Below are positions 33,461 through 43,400 of a stretch of DNA of 64,000 nt, one piece after another. The notes below the pieces were generated by a model. The model searched no databases and had not been told where the DNA came from. It saw only the letters and a program-made list of their open reading frames with translations. Within the stretch, counting starts at the first letter, position 1; every line of letters begins with the position of its first letter. The position numbers and the translations under genes were made by a program. Where the stretch lies: the NCBI GenBank assembly GCA_013416455.1, contig JACCES010000018.1:39127-103126 (forward strand). The letters run 5' to 3'. Origin of the DNA: Alcaligenaceae bacterium. GTDB taxonomy: Bacteria; Pseudomonadota; Gammaproteobacteria; Burkholderiales; Burkholderiaceae_B.

Positions 33461-34287
33461 AGCGATCTCCGGCGAAAGGCGGCGGCCGCCAGCGCGAAGG
33501 GTGCGGCGATCCATAGCAGCTGGACGCCGAACAGCAGGGGCAGGGGCATGAGCGCCTGCTCGCTCAGGCCGGCCATGCCGGCAAACATCGAGACATTTTC
33601 GTACCCGGTCAGATTGAGCAGGCGGTAGACATCGGTAGGATTGAAAAGCAGCACGATGTTGAGAACGGGGGCGGTGACGATGCGCCCCTGGTCGGCGACC
33701 AGGATGCCCAGCAGCGCCATGTCGTAGATGACGACCAGAAAGAGCCAGACGCCGATGGCGATGCCGGCCGCCGTGGCGCGTTCCTGGACCAGGGCGCTGA
33801 TCAGGTAGCCCATGGACAGAAAGCTGGCGCCCAGCAGAATGCTGGCCACGATCAGGAAGATGAAGGGCACCCAGGCGCTGACGTCGATGCCGCCGTGCGC
33901 GATCTGCAGCATGATGCCGGCCAGCCCGTAGCCGATGGTGGTGGCCAGCGCGAGAATGGCCAGATGACCGAAGAATTTTCCGACGACGACCTGCCAGCGG
34001 GCGACGGGGTGGCTCAGCAGCAGGGCCATGGTGCCGCGTTCGATCTCGCCGACGATGGCGTCGTAGGAGAGCAGCATGGCGATGAGCGGCACGAGGAAGA
34101 TCGACAGGCTGGACAGGCTGACTACGGTGACGGTGAGCGGGTCGACCTTGACGGTGCCGGTGGGCGCGCTGCCCAGAAAGCCGAGCGACAGCGCCAGCGC
34201 GGCGAGCAGCAGGGTGACGGCGAGGACCCAGCGGTTGCGCAGGCCGTCGCGGATTTCCTTGCCGATGATGATGAAAACGGGGTTCAT
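33457..34287 (-). CDS. nosY: NosY, ABC transporter permease for NosZ maturation
   Basis: A 276-residue protein with six membrane helices, beginning MNPVFIIIGKEIRDGLRNRW, which is typical of NosY. With NosF and NosD it forms an ABC system needed to assemble the CuZ site of nitrous oxide reductase, probably by moving a sulfur species. It lies 3 bp downstream of nosF and overlaps nosL. Confidence 0.94.
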   Translation of the reverse strand: MNPVFIIIGKEIRDGLRNRWVLAVTLLLAALALSLGFLGSAPTGTVKVDPLTVTVVSLSSLSIFLVPLIAMLLSYDAIVGEIERGTMALLLSHPVARWQVVVGKFFGHLAILALATTIGYGLAGIMLQIAHGGIDVSAWVPFIFLIVASILLGASFLSMGYLISALVQERATAAGIAIGVWLFLVVIYDMALLGILVADQGRIVTAPVLNIVLLFNPTDVYRLLNLTGYENVSMFAGMAGLSEQALMPLPLLFGVQLLWIAAPFALAAAAFRRRSL

Positions 34288-34290
34288 GAT

Positions 34291-35319
34291 TCAGTCGTCC
34301 TCCCGCCGCAGAAACTGCGCATACATTTCATCCAGGCCGGGGACGTCGAGTTCGATGTCCGCCAGGCCGGGCAGGGCCAGGGCTTCGTTCAGGATGGCGA
34401 GCTTGCCGGCTTCGGCGCAGCTGCGTTCCAGGCGCTGCGCACCCATGCGCTGCCAGCCGGCGGGAATGTCGCCGAGGGGGAAATCAAACGTCAGGCGCAC
34501 ACGCACCGGCAGATCGGCCTGGCGGCGCAGGTCCGACAGTGAGCCATCGGCGATCTTCTTTCCGCGCCGCATGACGATGACGCGATCGGCGTGGCCTTCC
34601 AGTTCGGCCAATGCATGGGTGCTGAGCAGAATGGCGGCGCCGGCGTTGCGGAGCTCGCGGATGAGGTCGTAGAACAGCAGGCGCGATGCGGGGTCCAGGC
34701 CGGTGGTGGGTTCGTCCAGCAGCAGGATGCGGGGCTGTCCGAGCAGGGCTTGCGCAAGGGCCAGGCGTTGCCGCATGCCTTTGCTGTAGCCGCCGACGCG
34801 GCGCCGGGCGGCCTGGGCGATACCGACGCGCGCCAGCAGTGCGGCATTCGGGCCGGTGGGCAGGCCCTTGAGGCGGGCATAGAAATCCAGGGTCTCGGCG
34901 CCGGTGAGCGATGGGTGCAGGGCGACGGTTTCGGGCAGGTAGCCGATATGGCGGCGCAGCGCCGCGGCGCCGCGGCCGCCGCTGTCCCGACCGAACACCG
35001 CGACACGGCCCGCATCTGCGTGGGTGAGGCCGAGGATCAGCTTGATGAGCGTGCTTTTTCCGGCACCGTTGTGGCCGGCCAGCACGGTGCATTCGCCGGG
35101 GTTCAGCGAGAAGCTGACATCATCGACGGCGCGCTGGCGGCCGTATGTCTTGGTAACGTCCTCAAGTTGCACGGGGGCGGCGGCGCTTGCGCGGCCCGTT
35201 TCATCCTCTGGGAACGGCGAGGTGCCGCGCCGGGGGCGGCCCGCCTGCGTGGCGCCGGCGGGGTATGCAAACGGCGTGTCGGGGCTGCGCAGGGCGCCGG
35301 GGGGTGCGCTTGAGCTCAT
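34291..35319 (-). CDS. nosF: NosF, ABC transporter ATPase for NosZ maturation
   Basis: A 342-residue ATPase. Walker A GHNGAGKST, signature YSKGMRQRL, Walker B ILLLDEPTTGLD and the switch His in LLSTHALAELEG are all present. The start ATG at 35319 overlaps the nosD stop (ATGA) and gives about 50 unusual Pro/Gly/Arg-rich residues before the ABC domain (LEDVTKTYG). Most NosF proteins start close to the domain, so a later start is possible. It powers NosDFY. Confidence 0.93.
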   Translation of the reverse strand: MSSSAPPGALRSPDTPFAYPAGATQAGRPRRGTSPFPEDETGRASAAAPVQLEDVTKTYGRQRAVDDVSFSLNPGECTVLAGHNGAGKSTLIKLILGLTHADAGRVAVFGRDSGGRGAAALRRHIGYLPETVALHPSLTGAETLDFYARLKGLPTGPNAALLARVGIAQAARRRVGGYSKGMRQRLALAQALLGQPRILLLDEPTTGLDPASRLLFYDLIRELRNAGAAILLSTHALAELEGHADRVIVMRRGKKIADGSLSDLRRQADLPVRVRLTFDFPLGDIPAGWQRMGAQRLERSCAEAGKLAILNEALALPGLADIELDVPGLDEMYAQFLRREDD

Positions 35320-36605
35320 TGGATGGCCTCGGATTTGCGGAAAGTGGGGGTGTCGGGCGCCGTCATCAGAGGCGCGCTGTCTATGACACCGCCGGGCAGG
35401 ATGGCGGGGAACTGGGCCTGCGCCCAGCGCACGATGGACACGGCGGGGCTGTTGAGCAGCAGGCGGGCCGAGGGCGCGCGCCAGATGACCTGATCGATGA
35501 TGCCGTTGGGGCGATAGGCGGTGTCGCCGATGCCGTCGCCGTTCAGGTCGAAGGCGCTGAGGTCGCTCCAGTAGTTGCCTTGCCCGTCCACCGACCATTC
35601 CAGGAAGCGGGTGCCTACATATTTGACCTGATTCTGATTGTCGATGAAGGCGTTGCCGGTGATGGCGTTGCCTTCGGATCCGGCGGTGTAGTGCACGCCG
35701 ATTTCGCAGTTTCTGAAGACGTTGCCCGTCATGCGGTTGAAGTTGGCGTTGTAGATGAACACGCACTTCTCGCCGCCGTCGAGCACATTGCCTTCGATGG
35801 CGGATTGCTGGGTGCCGTTGAGCATCAGGCCCTGGTTGGCGTTGCCGATGCCGATGTTGCCGCGGGCGATGAGCGAACGTGAAAACATCAGCGCGTAGGC
35901 GATTTCATTGCCTTCGGACACGTTGCCGCTGACTTCGCTGTCATTGGTATACATGTAGTGCACGGCGTAGCGCACGCGGCTGAAGTGATTGCCGCTGAAC
36001 ACGTTCTGTTTGCTGGCATTGGAGAAAATGCCGTCGCGGCCTTCCGAGATTGTATTGTCGAGTATCTTCGACCCGGGGGAATTCCAGATGGTGACGCCGT
36101 TGCCGCGTTCATTGACGCGCAGCCCGGTGTTGCCGACGATGCGGTTGCCGCGCACCAGGGCGTCGTGAGGCCCCCACACATAGACGCCAACGGAATTGTC
36201 GAGGATATCGTTTTCAGTGATCAGCGCCCGGTGGGCGCCCCTGTCGAGAAATACACCGGCATCCATTTCAGGCAGGATCAGGCCGGAGTTGCTGATCGTG
36301 AGATGGCGCAGCGTAACGTCTTCGGCCTTGATCCATATACTGCGGCCCTGGCGCTCGCCGATGATGCGCGCCCCCCGGTCTTCCGGCCCCTGCAGGGTCA
36401 GGGGCTTGTCGATGACGATGTTGCCGGGGTACTCGCCCGGGGCGAGCCGCAGGGTGTCGCCGGGCGAGGCCGCCCCGATGGCGGCCTGGAGGTCGGCGCC
36501 AGCCGGCACCTGGATGACGGCGGCGCGCGCCGCCCCGCCCGCCGCGGCGCAGGCCAGCAGCAGGGCAGCCAGGGCTGACGGGAGCGGGAAACGCAAGCGC
36601 GCCAT
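35316..36605 (-). CDS. nosD: NosD periplasmic right-handed beta-helix protein
   Basis: A 429-residue exported protein: an N-terminal signal peptide (LPSALAALLLACAAAGGAARA) followed by parallel beta-helix repeats of the CASH type (segments such as NDILDNSVGVYVWGPHDALV, GNRIVGNTG). NosD captures copper from NosL and works with NosFY to build the CuZ cluster. The start MARLRFPLPS at 36605 lies 4 bp past the nosZ stop, so the two genes are tightly linked. Confidence 0.94.
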   Translation of the reverse strand: MARLRFPLPSALAALLLACAAAGGAARAAVIQVPAGADLQAAIGAASPGDTLRLAPGEYPGNIVIDKPLTLQGPEDRGARIIGERQGRSIWIKAEDVTLRHLTISNSGLILPEMDAGVFLDRGAHRALITENDILDNSVGVYVWGPHDALVRGNRIVGNTGLRVNERGNGVTIWNSPGSKILDNTISEGRDGIFSNASKQNVFSGNHFSRVRYAVHYMYTNDSEVSGNVSEGNEIAYALMFSRSLIARGNIGIGNANQGLMLNGTQQSAIEGNVLDGGEKCVFIYNANFNRMTGNVFRNCEIGVHYTAGSEGNAITGNAFIDNQNQVKYVGTRFLEWSVDGQGNYWSDLSAFDLNGDGIGDTAYRPNGIIDQVIWRAPSARLLLNSPAVSIVRWAQAQFPAILPGGVIDSAPLMTAPDTPTFRKSEAIQ

Positions 36606-36609
36606 GCCG

Positions 36610-38517
36610 TCAGGCCTTTGCCTTGGGCTTGACGTACATCTGGCCCGACATTTCCATGTGCAGCGCATGGCAGAACCACTGGCAGTAGTACCAGTGCACC
36701 CCCGGACGCGCGGCGATGAAGGTGACGGACGAGGTCTGCTGCGGCGAGACTTCCATGGCAATGCCGTAGCCCGAAAGCGTGAAGCCGTGCGACAGGTCTT
36801 CGATCATTTCCATGTTGGTGACAACGACAGTGACTTCGTCGCCCTCGTTGACCTCGAAGTTGGGCACGCTGAACACCGGGGCGATGGCCGTCATGTAGAC
36901 ACGCACCTTGTTGCCGTCGCGGATCACCTGCGCGGCGCCTTCCAGTGAAACGCCGTCCTGCTCGGCCATCTTGCGGGCATCTTCCCACATCGCGTCGTCG
37001 CGCGGCCACCGGTGGAGCGGGCGCACCTTGCTGCGGTGGACCAGCAGCATGTCGTGGGGTTCCGCGAAGCTGGGGCCGTCGTGCACGAGCTTCATCTCGT
37101 CGCCCGAGATATCGATCAGCTGGTCGTTCTCGGGCTTGAGCGGGCCGACGTTCAGGAAGCGGTCTTTCGAGAATTTGTTCAGCGACACCAGCCACTTGCC
37201 GTCGGCTTCTTTGGTTTCGCCCATGGTGCTGTGGTTGTGGCCGGGCTGATAGTGCACGTCGAGCTTCTGGATGATGGGATCGACGTTCTCGCCGGCATAG
37301 GCCTTCTTGGCCTTGTCGATATTCCACTTCACCATCTGGCTGTCGATGAACAGCGTGGTATAGGCGTTGCCCCGGCCGTCGAAGGCGGTGTGCAGGGGGC
37401 CGAGGCCGAGCTGGGGTTCGGCCACCACCGTGTCGCGTTCCTTGATCTTGCCATCGAACAGGTCATCGAGCTTGCGCACGTCGATGACAGTGACGGTGGG
37501 CGAGAGCTTGCCATTGAAGACGACGTGGATGCCGTCTGGCGTGGCATTGCAGCCATGGGGCGAATTGGGAACGGGGATGTAGCGCGTGTACTTGGAACCC
37601 TTGCGGCCGTCGATGACCGGCACACCGTTCATCTCTTTGTAGTCGCCGCTCTTGACGGCTTCCTCGATGCGCTTGATGTTGAAGACGACGGCCCAGTCCT
37701 GTTCGTGGGCCGACATTTCACCGACGTCCAGCCCTTTTTCGGAGTTGTAGCAGGTGGAGAATACATATTTGCCCTGGTAGTCGGCATCGCAGTTGTCGAG
37801 GTTGCCGTCGACCATGACCTGCCAGGCGATCTTCATGGTGTCGCCGTCGATGGCGGTGAAGATCGCCCAGAAGTTTTCCTTGGGGTTGTCCATGACCGAG
37901 CCGTCGTTGGGCAGCGGCACGATGTGTTCGCCATTGCAGAACACATAGCCGGTGCGCGGATAGCGCTGCGGCCGCAGCCCGTGGATACCGTCGGCGTTCG
38001 GGATCTCGATGATCTTGTCCGTCTTCATGACGTCGCAGCGTATGCGGGCGACCCGCGTATTGGCCTTGTCGTTGACGAAGATGTAGCGGCCGTCGTATGT
38101 CGCGTCGGTGAACGACATGTGGGGGTGATGCAGGTCGCCGTTGGGCAGAATGCCGCCGATGGATTCGGCAAAGGCCCGTGTCGCGGGCGTCAGGCCTTCG
38201 AGCATGATCTTGCGGCTTTCGTTGGTGATGCCCCAGCCCGAGGCGCTGCAGATATTGAACACGGGAATGCGCATGAGCTCGCGCATCGAAGGCAGGCCCA
38301 GGATCCGTACTTCGCCCGACTGGCCGCCGGAATTGAAGGCATAGTATTCGTCGAGATCACCGGGTTCGACGTGTGCGTTCTGACCGCTCTTTCTGCTGGT
38401 CGCGGCATTGACCGCCGACAACTGCGAAGCGCCGACGGCGACGGCGCCGCCCAGGGCTGCTGTTCCGAGGAATGTCCGCCGGCTCAGGCCGGAACGATCG
38501 GTTTTCTGGTGCGACAT
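36610..38517 (-). CDS. nosZ: Nitrous oxide reductase, clade I (Tat-exported)
   Basis: A 635-residue periplasmic enzyme that reduces N2O to N2. The Tat signal SRRTFLG at residues 13-19 marks clade I. The beta-propeller carries the CuZ histidines ([20 protein letters not shown] among others), and the C-terminal cupredoxin domain holds the CuA site in [16 protein letters not shown]. It is the second gene of the operon, 134 bp downstream of nosR, with a good promoter-proximal spacer. Confidence 0.97.
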   Translation of the reverse strand: MSHQKTDRSGLSRRTFLGTAALGGAVAVGASQLSAVNAATSRKSGQNAHVEPGDLDEYYAFNSGGQSGEVRILGLPSMRELMRIPVFNICSASGWGITNESRKIMLEGLTPATRAFAESIGGILPNGDLHHPHMSFTDATYDGRYIFVNDKANTRVARIRCDVMKTDKIIEIPNADGIHGLRPQRYPRTGYVFCNGEHIVPLPNDGSVMDNPKENFWAIFTAIDGDTMKIAWQVMVDGNLDNCDADYQGKYVFSTCYNSEKGLDVGEMSAHEQDWAVVFNIKRIEEAVKSGDYKEMNGVPVIDGRKGSKYTRYIPVPNSPHGCNATPDGIHVVFNGKLSPTVTVIDVRKLDDLFDGKIKERDTVVAEPQLGLGPLHTAFDGRGNAYTTLFIDSQMVKWNIDKAKKAYAGENVDPIIQKLDVHYQPGHNHSTMGETKEADGKWLVSLNKFSKDRFLNVGPLKPENDQLIDISGDEMKLVHDGPSFAEPHDMLLVHRSKVRPLHRWPRDDAMWEDARKMAEQDGVSLEGAAQVIRDGNKVRVYMTAIAPVFSVPNFEVNEGDEVTVVVTNMEMIEDLSHGFTLSGYGIAMEVSPQQTSSVTFIAARPGVHWYYCQWFCHALHMEMSGQMYVKPKAKA

Positions 38518-38651
38518 GGTGTGCTCCCTTAAAGAGTTGTTTCGTGCCCAAGGCCCGGTCGTGCCGGCCAGGGAGGGGGTGCATCAAGGGTTGATGAAAG
38601 GGGTGAAAGGTATCGGCTCCGGTTTCGTGGCTGTATGGACTGGTTCTGGTT

Positions 38652-40919
38652 TCATGTCTCGCGCGGGCGCACGGTGGGAGTGCGCGCGACGACGGTCGTG
38701 TCGATTTCGACGGGAGGCGGTTCCTTGCGGCGGCGCCTGGCGTTCTTCTGCAGCAGGTGCGGGCATTTCTGTTCATGGTGGTAGAGCATCTGGCAGTTCA
38801 GGCACTGGATGCACTCGTTGGGATTGATGTCGCCTTCGGGCGCGATGGCCTGTACGGGGCATTCCACCGCGCAGCGCTGACAGGGGTTGCCGCAGGTGCG
38901 GTAGCGGCGCAGCCAGTCGAAGATGCGCAGGCGCGCGGGGATGGCCAGCGCCGCGCCCAGCGGGCACAGATAGCGGCAATAGAAGCGCTCGATGAACAGG
39001 CCGGCGATCACCAGCAGCACGGCGAACACGACGAACGGCCAGTCGCGGATGAACTTCAGGATGATGGCCGTCTTGAAGGGCTCGACTTCCGCCAGCTTCT
39101 CGGCCAGGGCCATGTCGTAGAAGAGCACCCCGAACAACAGCAGAAAGATCACGTATTTCAGCGAAGCCAGCCGGGTGCTGACCCCGTGGGGGATCTTGAG
39201 CTGCGGCACGTGGAGCAGGCGCGCAAGCTTGTTGGTGAGTTCCTGCAGCGCGCCGAAGGGGCAGAGCCAGCCGCAGAATGCGCCCCGGTTCCAGAACACC
39301 AGTGATATTGCGGTGGCCACCCACAGAATGAACACGATGGGGTCCATCAGGAAGTATTCCCAGCGGAAATCGGTGGTGACCGCCGAGGTGAAGGTGAGCA
39401 CATTCACCACCGACAATTGGGCCGAGGCATACCAGCCCAGCCAGAACAGGCTGAAGGTGAGATAGGCGATGCGGAAGCGCTTATAGAACGTTTCATGCCG
39501 GGCGAGCGTGTCCTGGAAGAAGAACACGCCGGCCAGGAGCAGCAGCGCCGCCGCCACGATGGCCACCTGGCCGGTCTTGGCGGCCCAGATCTGTTTCCAC
39601 AGGGCCGGCGATGCGGCGATTTCCGCTTCGATGGCGGCGCGCCTGCCGGCTTCATCCTCGGCTTCGGGGGGCGGGGGCCCGGCTGGCGTCGCGGCCGGGG
39701 AGGGGGGCTCGACGGCGAGCGTATAGTCGTTCGGCAGTGCGTAGTTGAGGTTGTAGTTGATGAATGCTTTGTCGGTGACGCTGATGACGCGTTGCACCAT
39801 CAGCTGCAGCCGCCATGGCTCGATGGGGTCGAAGGCGGCCGAGGCGGGTACCGTGAACAGGGCGATTTCCTTGAACCGGGGCGCGCCGTCGGCCATGACG
39901 TCGGCCAGCCGCTCGTGGTCCATGTCGGTGAAATGGAAGCTGTCGAGGTCCTGCACGACTTCGATGCGGTCGAAGATGCCGCCGCGCACGTAGCCGGAAC
40001 CCTTGAAGGAATAGATGCCATTGCCCGCGACCAGGATGGCCTGCTGACCGGGCCGCAGCCTTTGCCGGAGGTAGTCGTACTCGACGTCGCCCAGCAGGCT
40101 GCGGCCGATGGAAGGCACGCTCACCAGGGCGGTGTACAAGTCGATGAAGGTTTCATCGGGGTCGCCCGCCTGGGGGCGCCCGGCGGCGGCCTGCCGGCCG
40201 CTTTCGGCGAAGGTCTGGTTGACCTGCCCGACCGTGATGTGCATGCGCGCGACCGCGCCGTTATCCAGCAGTTGCTCCCAGGTGGCGGTTTCCTGCTTGT
40301 CAGGGTTGACCTGGCGTTTTTCCCGGGGAGCGTCCACCGCGGCCGCCTGGCCGGGTGGTTCGCCGATGCGATAGAAGCGCGCGATCGCCATGGCCGAGCG
40401 CGTGATGCTGTCGCCCACCACGAGCAGGGTGACGGTGGCGCCGCTGATGATGTCCACGGGCGGCGGCGCGCCCGGTTCGGGCGGGGCTTTAATGTAGTTC
40501 AGACCGATATAGCCGTTGATGAAGTCTTCGACCCTGGATTCCGGGATGCCGATCAGTACGATGGGCTCGTGGTGTTCCATGAGCCTGGCGCCCACGATGG
40601 TGCCGTCGTTGGACAAGGCAACCAGGGTGTCGATGGGGAAGCTGGAATAGCCCCGGGTGTTGACGACATCGGTCGTGATGTAGACATAGCCCAGCAACTC
40701 GTCGCCGGCATAGGCGCGGGCGACCGGCGGGCTGCCTTCGACGGGGCCCAGGCGGTCCGCGCCGGGAAAGACGTCGGCGGCCGAAAGCCGGGGCATGAAA
40801 TCGGCCAGGCGCGGCGCGGCCATGGCGGCCTGAAACAGCATGCAGGCCAGCAGCAGGCCAAGAAAAAACCACGTGGCCTGCGCTCGCGTGGTCGAACCGG
40901 ACGGACATATGGCTTGCAT
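38652..40919 (-). CDS. nosR: NosR, membrane flavo-iron-sulfur protein for N2O respiration
   Basis: A 755-residue protein: signal peptide, a periplasmic FMN-binding domain (DIISGATVTLLVVGDS carries the flavinylated Thr), membrane helices, CxxxCP-type motifs (CGWLCPFGALQE, CRYLCPLGAAL) and two C-terminal [4Fe-4S] clusters (CGNPCQRCAVECPVQ, CIQCLNCQ). NosR donates electrons to or supports expression of NosZ. ApbE in the same operon should attach its FMN. An FNR/DNR-type box lies 125 bp upstream. Confidence 0.95.
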   Translation of the reverse strand: MQAICPSGSTTRAQATWFFLGLLLACMLFQAAMAAPRLADFMPRLSAADVFPGADRLGPVEGSPPVARAYAGDELLGYVYITTDVVNTRGYSSFPIDTLVALSNDGTIVGARLMEHHEPIVLIGIPESRVEDFINGYIGLNYIKAPPEPGAPPPVDIISGATVTLLVVGDSITRSAMAIARFYRIGEPPGQAAAVDAPREKRQVNPDKQETATWEQLLDNGAVARMHITVGQVNQTFAESGRQAAAGRPQAGDPDETFIDLYTALVSVPSIGRSLLGDVEYDYLRQRLRPGQQAILVAGNGIYSFKGSGYVRGGIFDRIEVVQDLDSFHFTDMDHERLADVMADGAPRFKEIALFTVPASAAFDPIEPWRLQLMVQRVISVTDKAFINYNLNYALPNDYTLAVEPPSPAATPAGPPPPEAEDEAGRRAAIEAEIAASPALWKQIWAAKTGQVAIVAAALLLLAGVFFFQDTLARHETFYKRFRIAYLTFSLFWLGWYASAQLSVVNVLTFTSAVTTDFRWEYFLMDPIVFILWVATAISLVFWNRGAFCGWLCPFGALQELTNKLARLLHVPQLKIPHGVSTRLASLKYVIFLLLFGVLFYDMALAEKLAEVEPFKTAIILKFIRDWPFVVFAVLLVIAGLFIERFYCRYLCPLGAALAIPARLRIFDWLRRYRTCGNPCQRCAVECPVQAIAPEGDINPNECIQCLNCQMLYHHEQKCPHLLQKNARRRRKEPPPVEIDTTVVARTPTVRPRET

Positions 40920-41340
40920 CGCACCCTGCTGTGATCTGGTCTGTGAATCAGGGGTGATGGTAGGGGGCTGTCCGGCGCGTGACCTTGCTCTGCATCAATT
41001 CTGGAAATGCAGCCGGTTCGCGGCCTTTTTATTGCGTGTGGTATTGACTTAGATCAGATAATGTTGCGGGGTCCGTGGACGGAATGTCGGATCATCCTTC
41101 TGTGTCACCAGGGACGTCTTCATCCGTGACTGAGGATTTGCGGGGGGCGGGCGGGATAATAAACCTTTAGCAGGGCCGATCGCCCGGCGGTTCTCTGAGC
41201 GGGCCTTTTGACGGCGGGTTTTCCGTATGCTGGGAAGGGATCCATATCCCGTCCATTATTGGGTTTGTTATATAAAAATTGACGCCGCTTCTGGCGGAGC
41301 CTAGAATCTTCAGCTTGAATTCTAAACGATTGATCGCAAA
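40920..41340. other. Intergenic region between divergent nosR and iclR
   Basis: Contains the FNR-type box at 41044-41057 toward nosR and an AT-rich tract (about 41,260-41,340) that should hold the iclR promoter. No gene. Confidence 0.55.
41044..41057. promoter_or_regulatory. FNR/DNR-type box upstream of nosR
   Basis: TTGACTTAGATCAG differs from the consensus TTGAT-N4-ATCAA at two end positions. It lies about 125 bp before the nosR start and fits control by an anaerobic or NO-responsive Crp/Fnr regulator. Confidence 0.65.
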
Positions 41341-42081
41341 ATGCCTGCATACGTACCAGCTAGTGCCAGAACCATGGCTGTATTTGAAATTTTCGCGCGT
41401 GAACGTCGGGAACTGATGGTTTCCGACATGGCGCGTTTCCTGGATATCGCAGACAGCAGTTGTTCGGATCTTTTGCATACTCTGATGAAAGAAGGGTATC
41501 TCATGCGCACCGCCAAAACGCGGCGCTTTTATCCGACGGGGCGACTGTATGCGGCAGTAAAACAGATTGCGATAAACGATCCTCTCTTCCGGGTCGGCAC
41601 GGAAGTGGTTGAATTGTTAAGTGAAAAGACGGGCGAATCGGCATTCTTCGGCAAGCTCGAAGACGGCGCCATCAAGGTTCTGGCCACGGTGGAAGGTACT
41701 CATCCCTTGCGCTATGTCCTGCAGGTGGGCGAGCGTATCGCATTGCATGCGTCAGCGCTCGGGAAGGCCGTTTTAGGGAGTCTGGATCCTGATGAAATGA
41801 AACGGCAGATGCGCCTGAAGGTAATGCGCCGCGCCGCGCGCAAGACGATTCTCGACCTTCAGGAACTGCAGGAAAACATCGACGCACAGCGTGCGCGCGG
41901 CTGGTTCAGTGTCGACGAAGAAGGCAGCGATGGGGTTTATTCCATTGCCATTCCCATGTTTTTTCTCGGGGATCCCGTTGCGGCCTCGATTGCCGGGCCT
42001 CTTGAGCGTATGAAGGCCAATCAAGAAGACTATGTAAAGATAATGCGCCAGATCGCCGCGACAGTTGGGAATGAGTCCTGA
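41341..42081 (+). CDS. IclR-family transcriptional regulator
   Basis: A 246-residue regulator: an N-terminal winged HTH (ELMVSDMARFLDIADSSCSDL, LMKEGYLMRTAKTRRFYPTG) and a C-terminal effector domain (ALHASALGKAVLGSLDPDEM, YSIAIPMFFLGDPVAASIAG). IclR proteins control catabolic operons and bind small acids. It is convergent with the Bug gene and lies one gene from the palindromes TACGAAATTTCGTA that flank the divergent promoters of this cluster, so it is the natural candidate to bind them. Confidence 0.92.
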   Translation: MPAYVPASARTMAVFEIFARERRELMVSDMARFLDIADSSCSDLLHTLMKEGYLMRTAKTRRFYPTGRLYAAVKQIAINDPLFRVGTEVVELLSEKTGESAFFGKLEDGAIKVLATVEGTHPLRYVLQVGERIALHASALGKAVLGSLDPDEMKRQMRLKVMRRAARKTILDLQELQENIDAQRARGWFSVDEEGSDGVYSIAIPMFFLGDPVAASIAGPLERMKANQEDYVKIMRQIAATVGNES

Positions 42082-42165
42082 TTCAAGGATGCTCTGAAGG
42101 GCCGGCAGCCATCCTGATCGGGCAAGATGGCTTGTCTTCACACCAGTTTCCGGCAGTCGAGGCGA

Positions 42166-43152
42166 TTACTGGATGATGGTGGGAAGGCGATCCAGTATCT
42201 TCGACCAATATGTGATTTCCGTTTCAATGAAGGCATCGAAATCCTTGCCTCCCATCAGCAGGGGGATGGTGCCGAACTCGACCATCCTCTTTTGAATTTC
42301 CGGATCTTCCATGACCTGCTTCATGGCGCCGGCCAGCTTATCGACTATCGGCCGGGGTGTTTGAGCCGGAGCGAAAATGCCCATCCAGCTTGATGATTCA
42401 GCGCCTTTTACACCCAGTTCCGCGGCGGTGGGCACATCGGGCAAGGCCGAAATGCGTTCGTCATATAACACCGCCAAAGGACGCAGCCTGCCATCCTGGA
42501 TGAACGATGCCGTAGTGATGGGGTAGTCGAAAGCCAGCTCGATGGACCCGCCGATCAGGTCCTGGATGGTCGGCGCGCTTCCCTTGTACGGGACGTGGGT
42601 CATCTGGGCCCCGGTCAGGTCCATGAATACCGCGCTGGTCAGATGTGCGGCTGAACCGTTGCCCGCTGTACCGTAACTGATCTTGTTCGGGTTGGCCTTT
42701 GCATAGTCGATCAGTTCCTGCAAGGTCTTGTAGGGCGCTGACTGGTTTGCAACGATGACTGTCGCGGCGGCATTGACGGCATGAACACCGGCAAAAGCGC
42801 TGGCGGGTGGAATCTTTGCATCTTTCTGGATCATGGCGTTGGTGACCTGCGTGCCACGGGTGCCGAAGAAGAGTGTGTAGCCATCGGGTGCGGCCCGGGC
42901 GGCGTGGTCTGCGCCGATCGCCCCGCCCGCGCCCGGTTTGTTGTCGATGATTACGGTCTGGCCCACGCGTTCGCTCAAGGCATTGGCGACGGCGCGGGCA
43001 GTGGCGTCGGTAATGCCACCCGCGGTGTACGGAACCACCAATGTTATGGCACGGGCAGGGTAGCCCTGCGCGCCCTGTGCCACGGCGGCGGACGAGGCCA
43101 CGGCGCAGGCGGCGGCGAAGCAATGTACCGCAAGTGTTCTGACAGCTTTCAT
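42166..43152 (-). CDS. Bug-family periplasmic binding protein (TTT superfamily)
   Basis: A 328-residue exported solute-binding protein: signal peptide to AVAQGAQG (about residue 28), then the typical TctC/Bug pattern YPARAITLVVPYTAGGITDA, VIIDNKPGAGGAIGADHAAR, GYTLFFG and TVIVANQSAPYKTLQ. Bug proteins deliver carboxylates to a tripartite TctAB permease or act as sensors; no TctAB genes are adjacent. The ligand is likely a carboxylic acid used by the divergent operon. One operator-like palindrome sits 25 bp upstream of its start. Confidence 0.92.
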   Translation of the reverse strand: MKAVRTLAVHCFAAACAVASSAAVAQGAQGYPARAITLVVPYTAGGITDATARAVANALSERVGQTVIIDNKPGAGGAIGADHAARAAPDGYTLFFGTRGTQVTNAMIQKDAKIPPASAFAGVHAVNAAATVIVANQSAPYKTLQELIDYAKANPNKISYGTAGNGSAAHLTSAVFMDLTGAQMTHVPYKGSAPTIQDLIGGSIELAFDYPITTASFIQDGRLRPLAVLYDERISALPDVPTAAELGVKGAESSSWMGIFAPAQTPRPIVDKLAGAMKQVMEDPEIQKRMVEFGTIPLLMGGKDFDAFIETEITYWSKILDRLPTIIQ

Positions 43153-43177
43153 GAGGTCTCCTTTTTTGAATCGCGAA

Positions 43178-43191
43178 TACGAAATTTCGTA
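43178..43191. promoter_or_regulatory. Palindromic operator next to the Bug gene
   Basis: TACGAAATTTCGTA is a perfect 14-bp palindrome 25 bp before the Bug start. The same core recurs at 43302-43319, and AATACGAAATATCGG (imperfect) at about 43282. Confidence 0.75.
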
Positions 43192-43301
43192 GTCATATAC
43201 AGTATATCGTTAAATGTAGCGAGTTTCTGCTAGTGGAAATACTTAGCTTCGCCGAGTTTCCGTCCTCTCCTTGCAATGTATAATACGAAATATCGGTTAT
43301 T

Positions 43302-43319
43302 AATACGAAATTTCGTATT
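43302..43319. promoter_or_regulatory. Palindromic operator upstream of the catabolic operon
   Basis: AATACGAAATTTCGTATT is a perfect 18-bp palindrome 80 bp before the first SDR gene, with an imperfect copy 20 bp to its left. The IclR protein of the cluster is the likely binder. Confidence 0.78.
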
Positions 43320-43400
43320 TAAATTTATAGATCTGTACCGGAAAAAGGGGGGCGGTGCTCTGCCTTTGGAAGGTCTAACACTGAATCGCGGGAGGGAAGC

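Noticed and set aside
37012..38532. 506-codon plus-strand frame opposite nosZ
   Set aside because: It is antisense to nosZ, whose family match is unambiguous, and it shows no domain signal.
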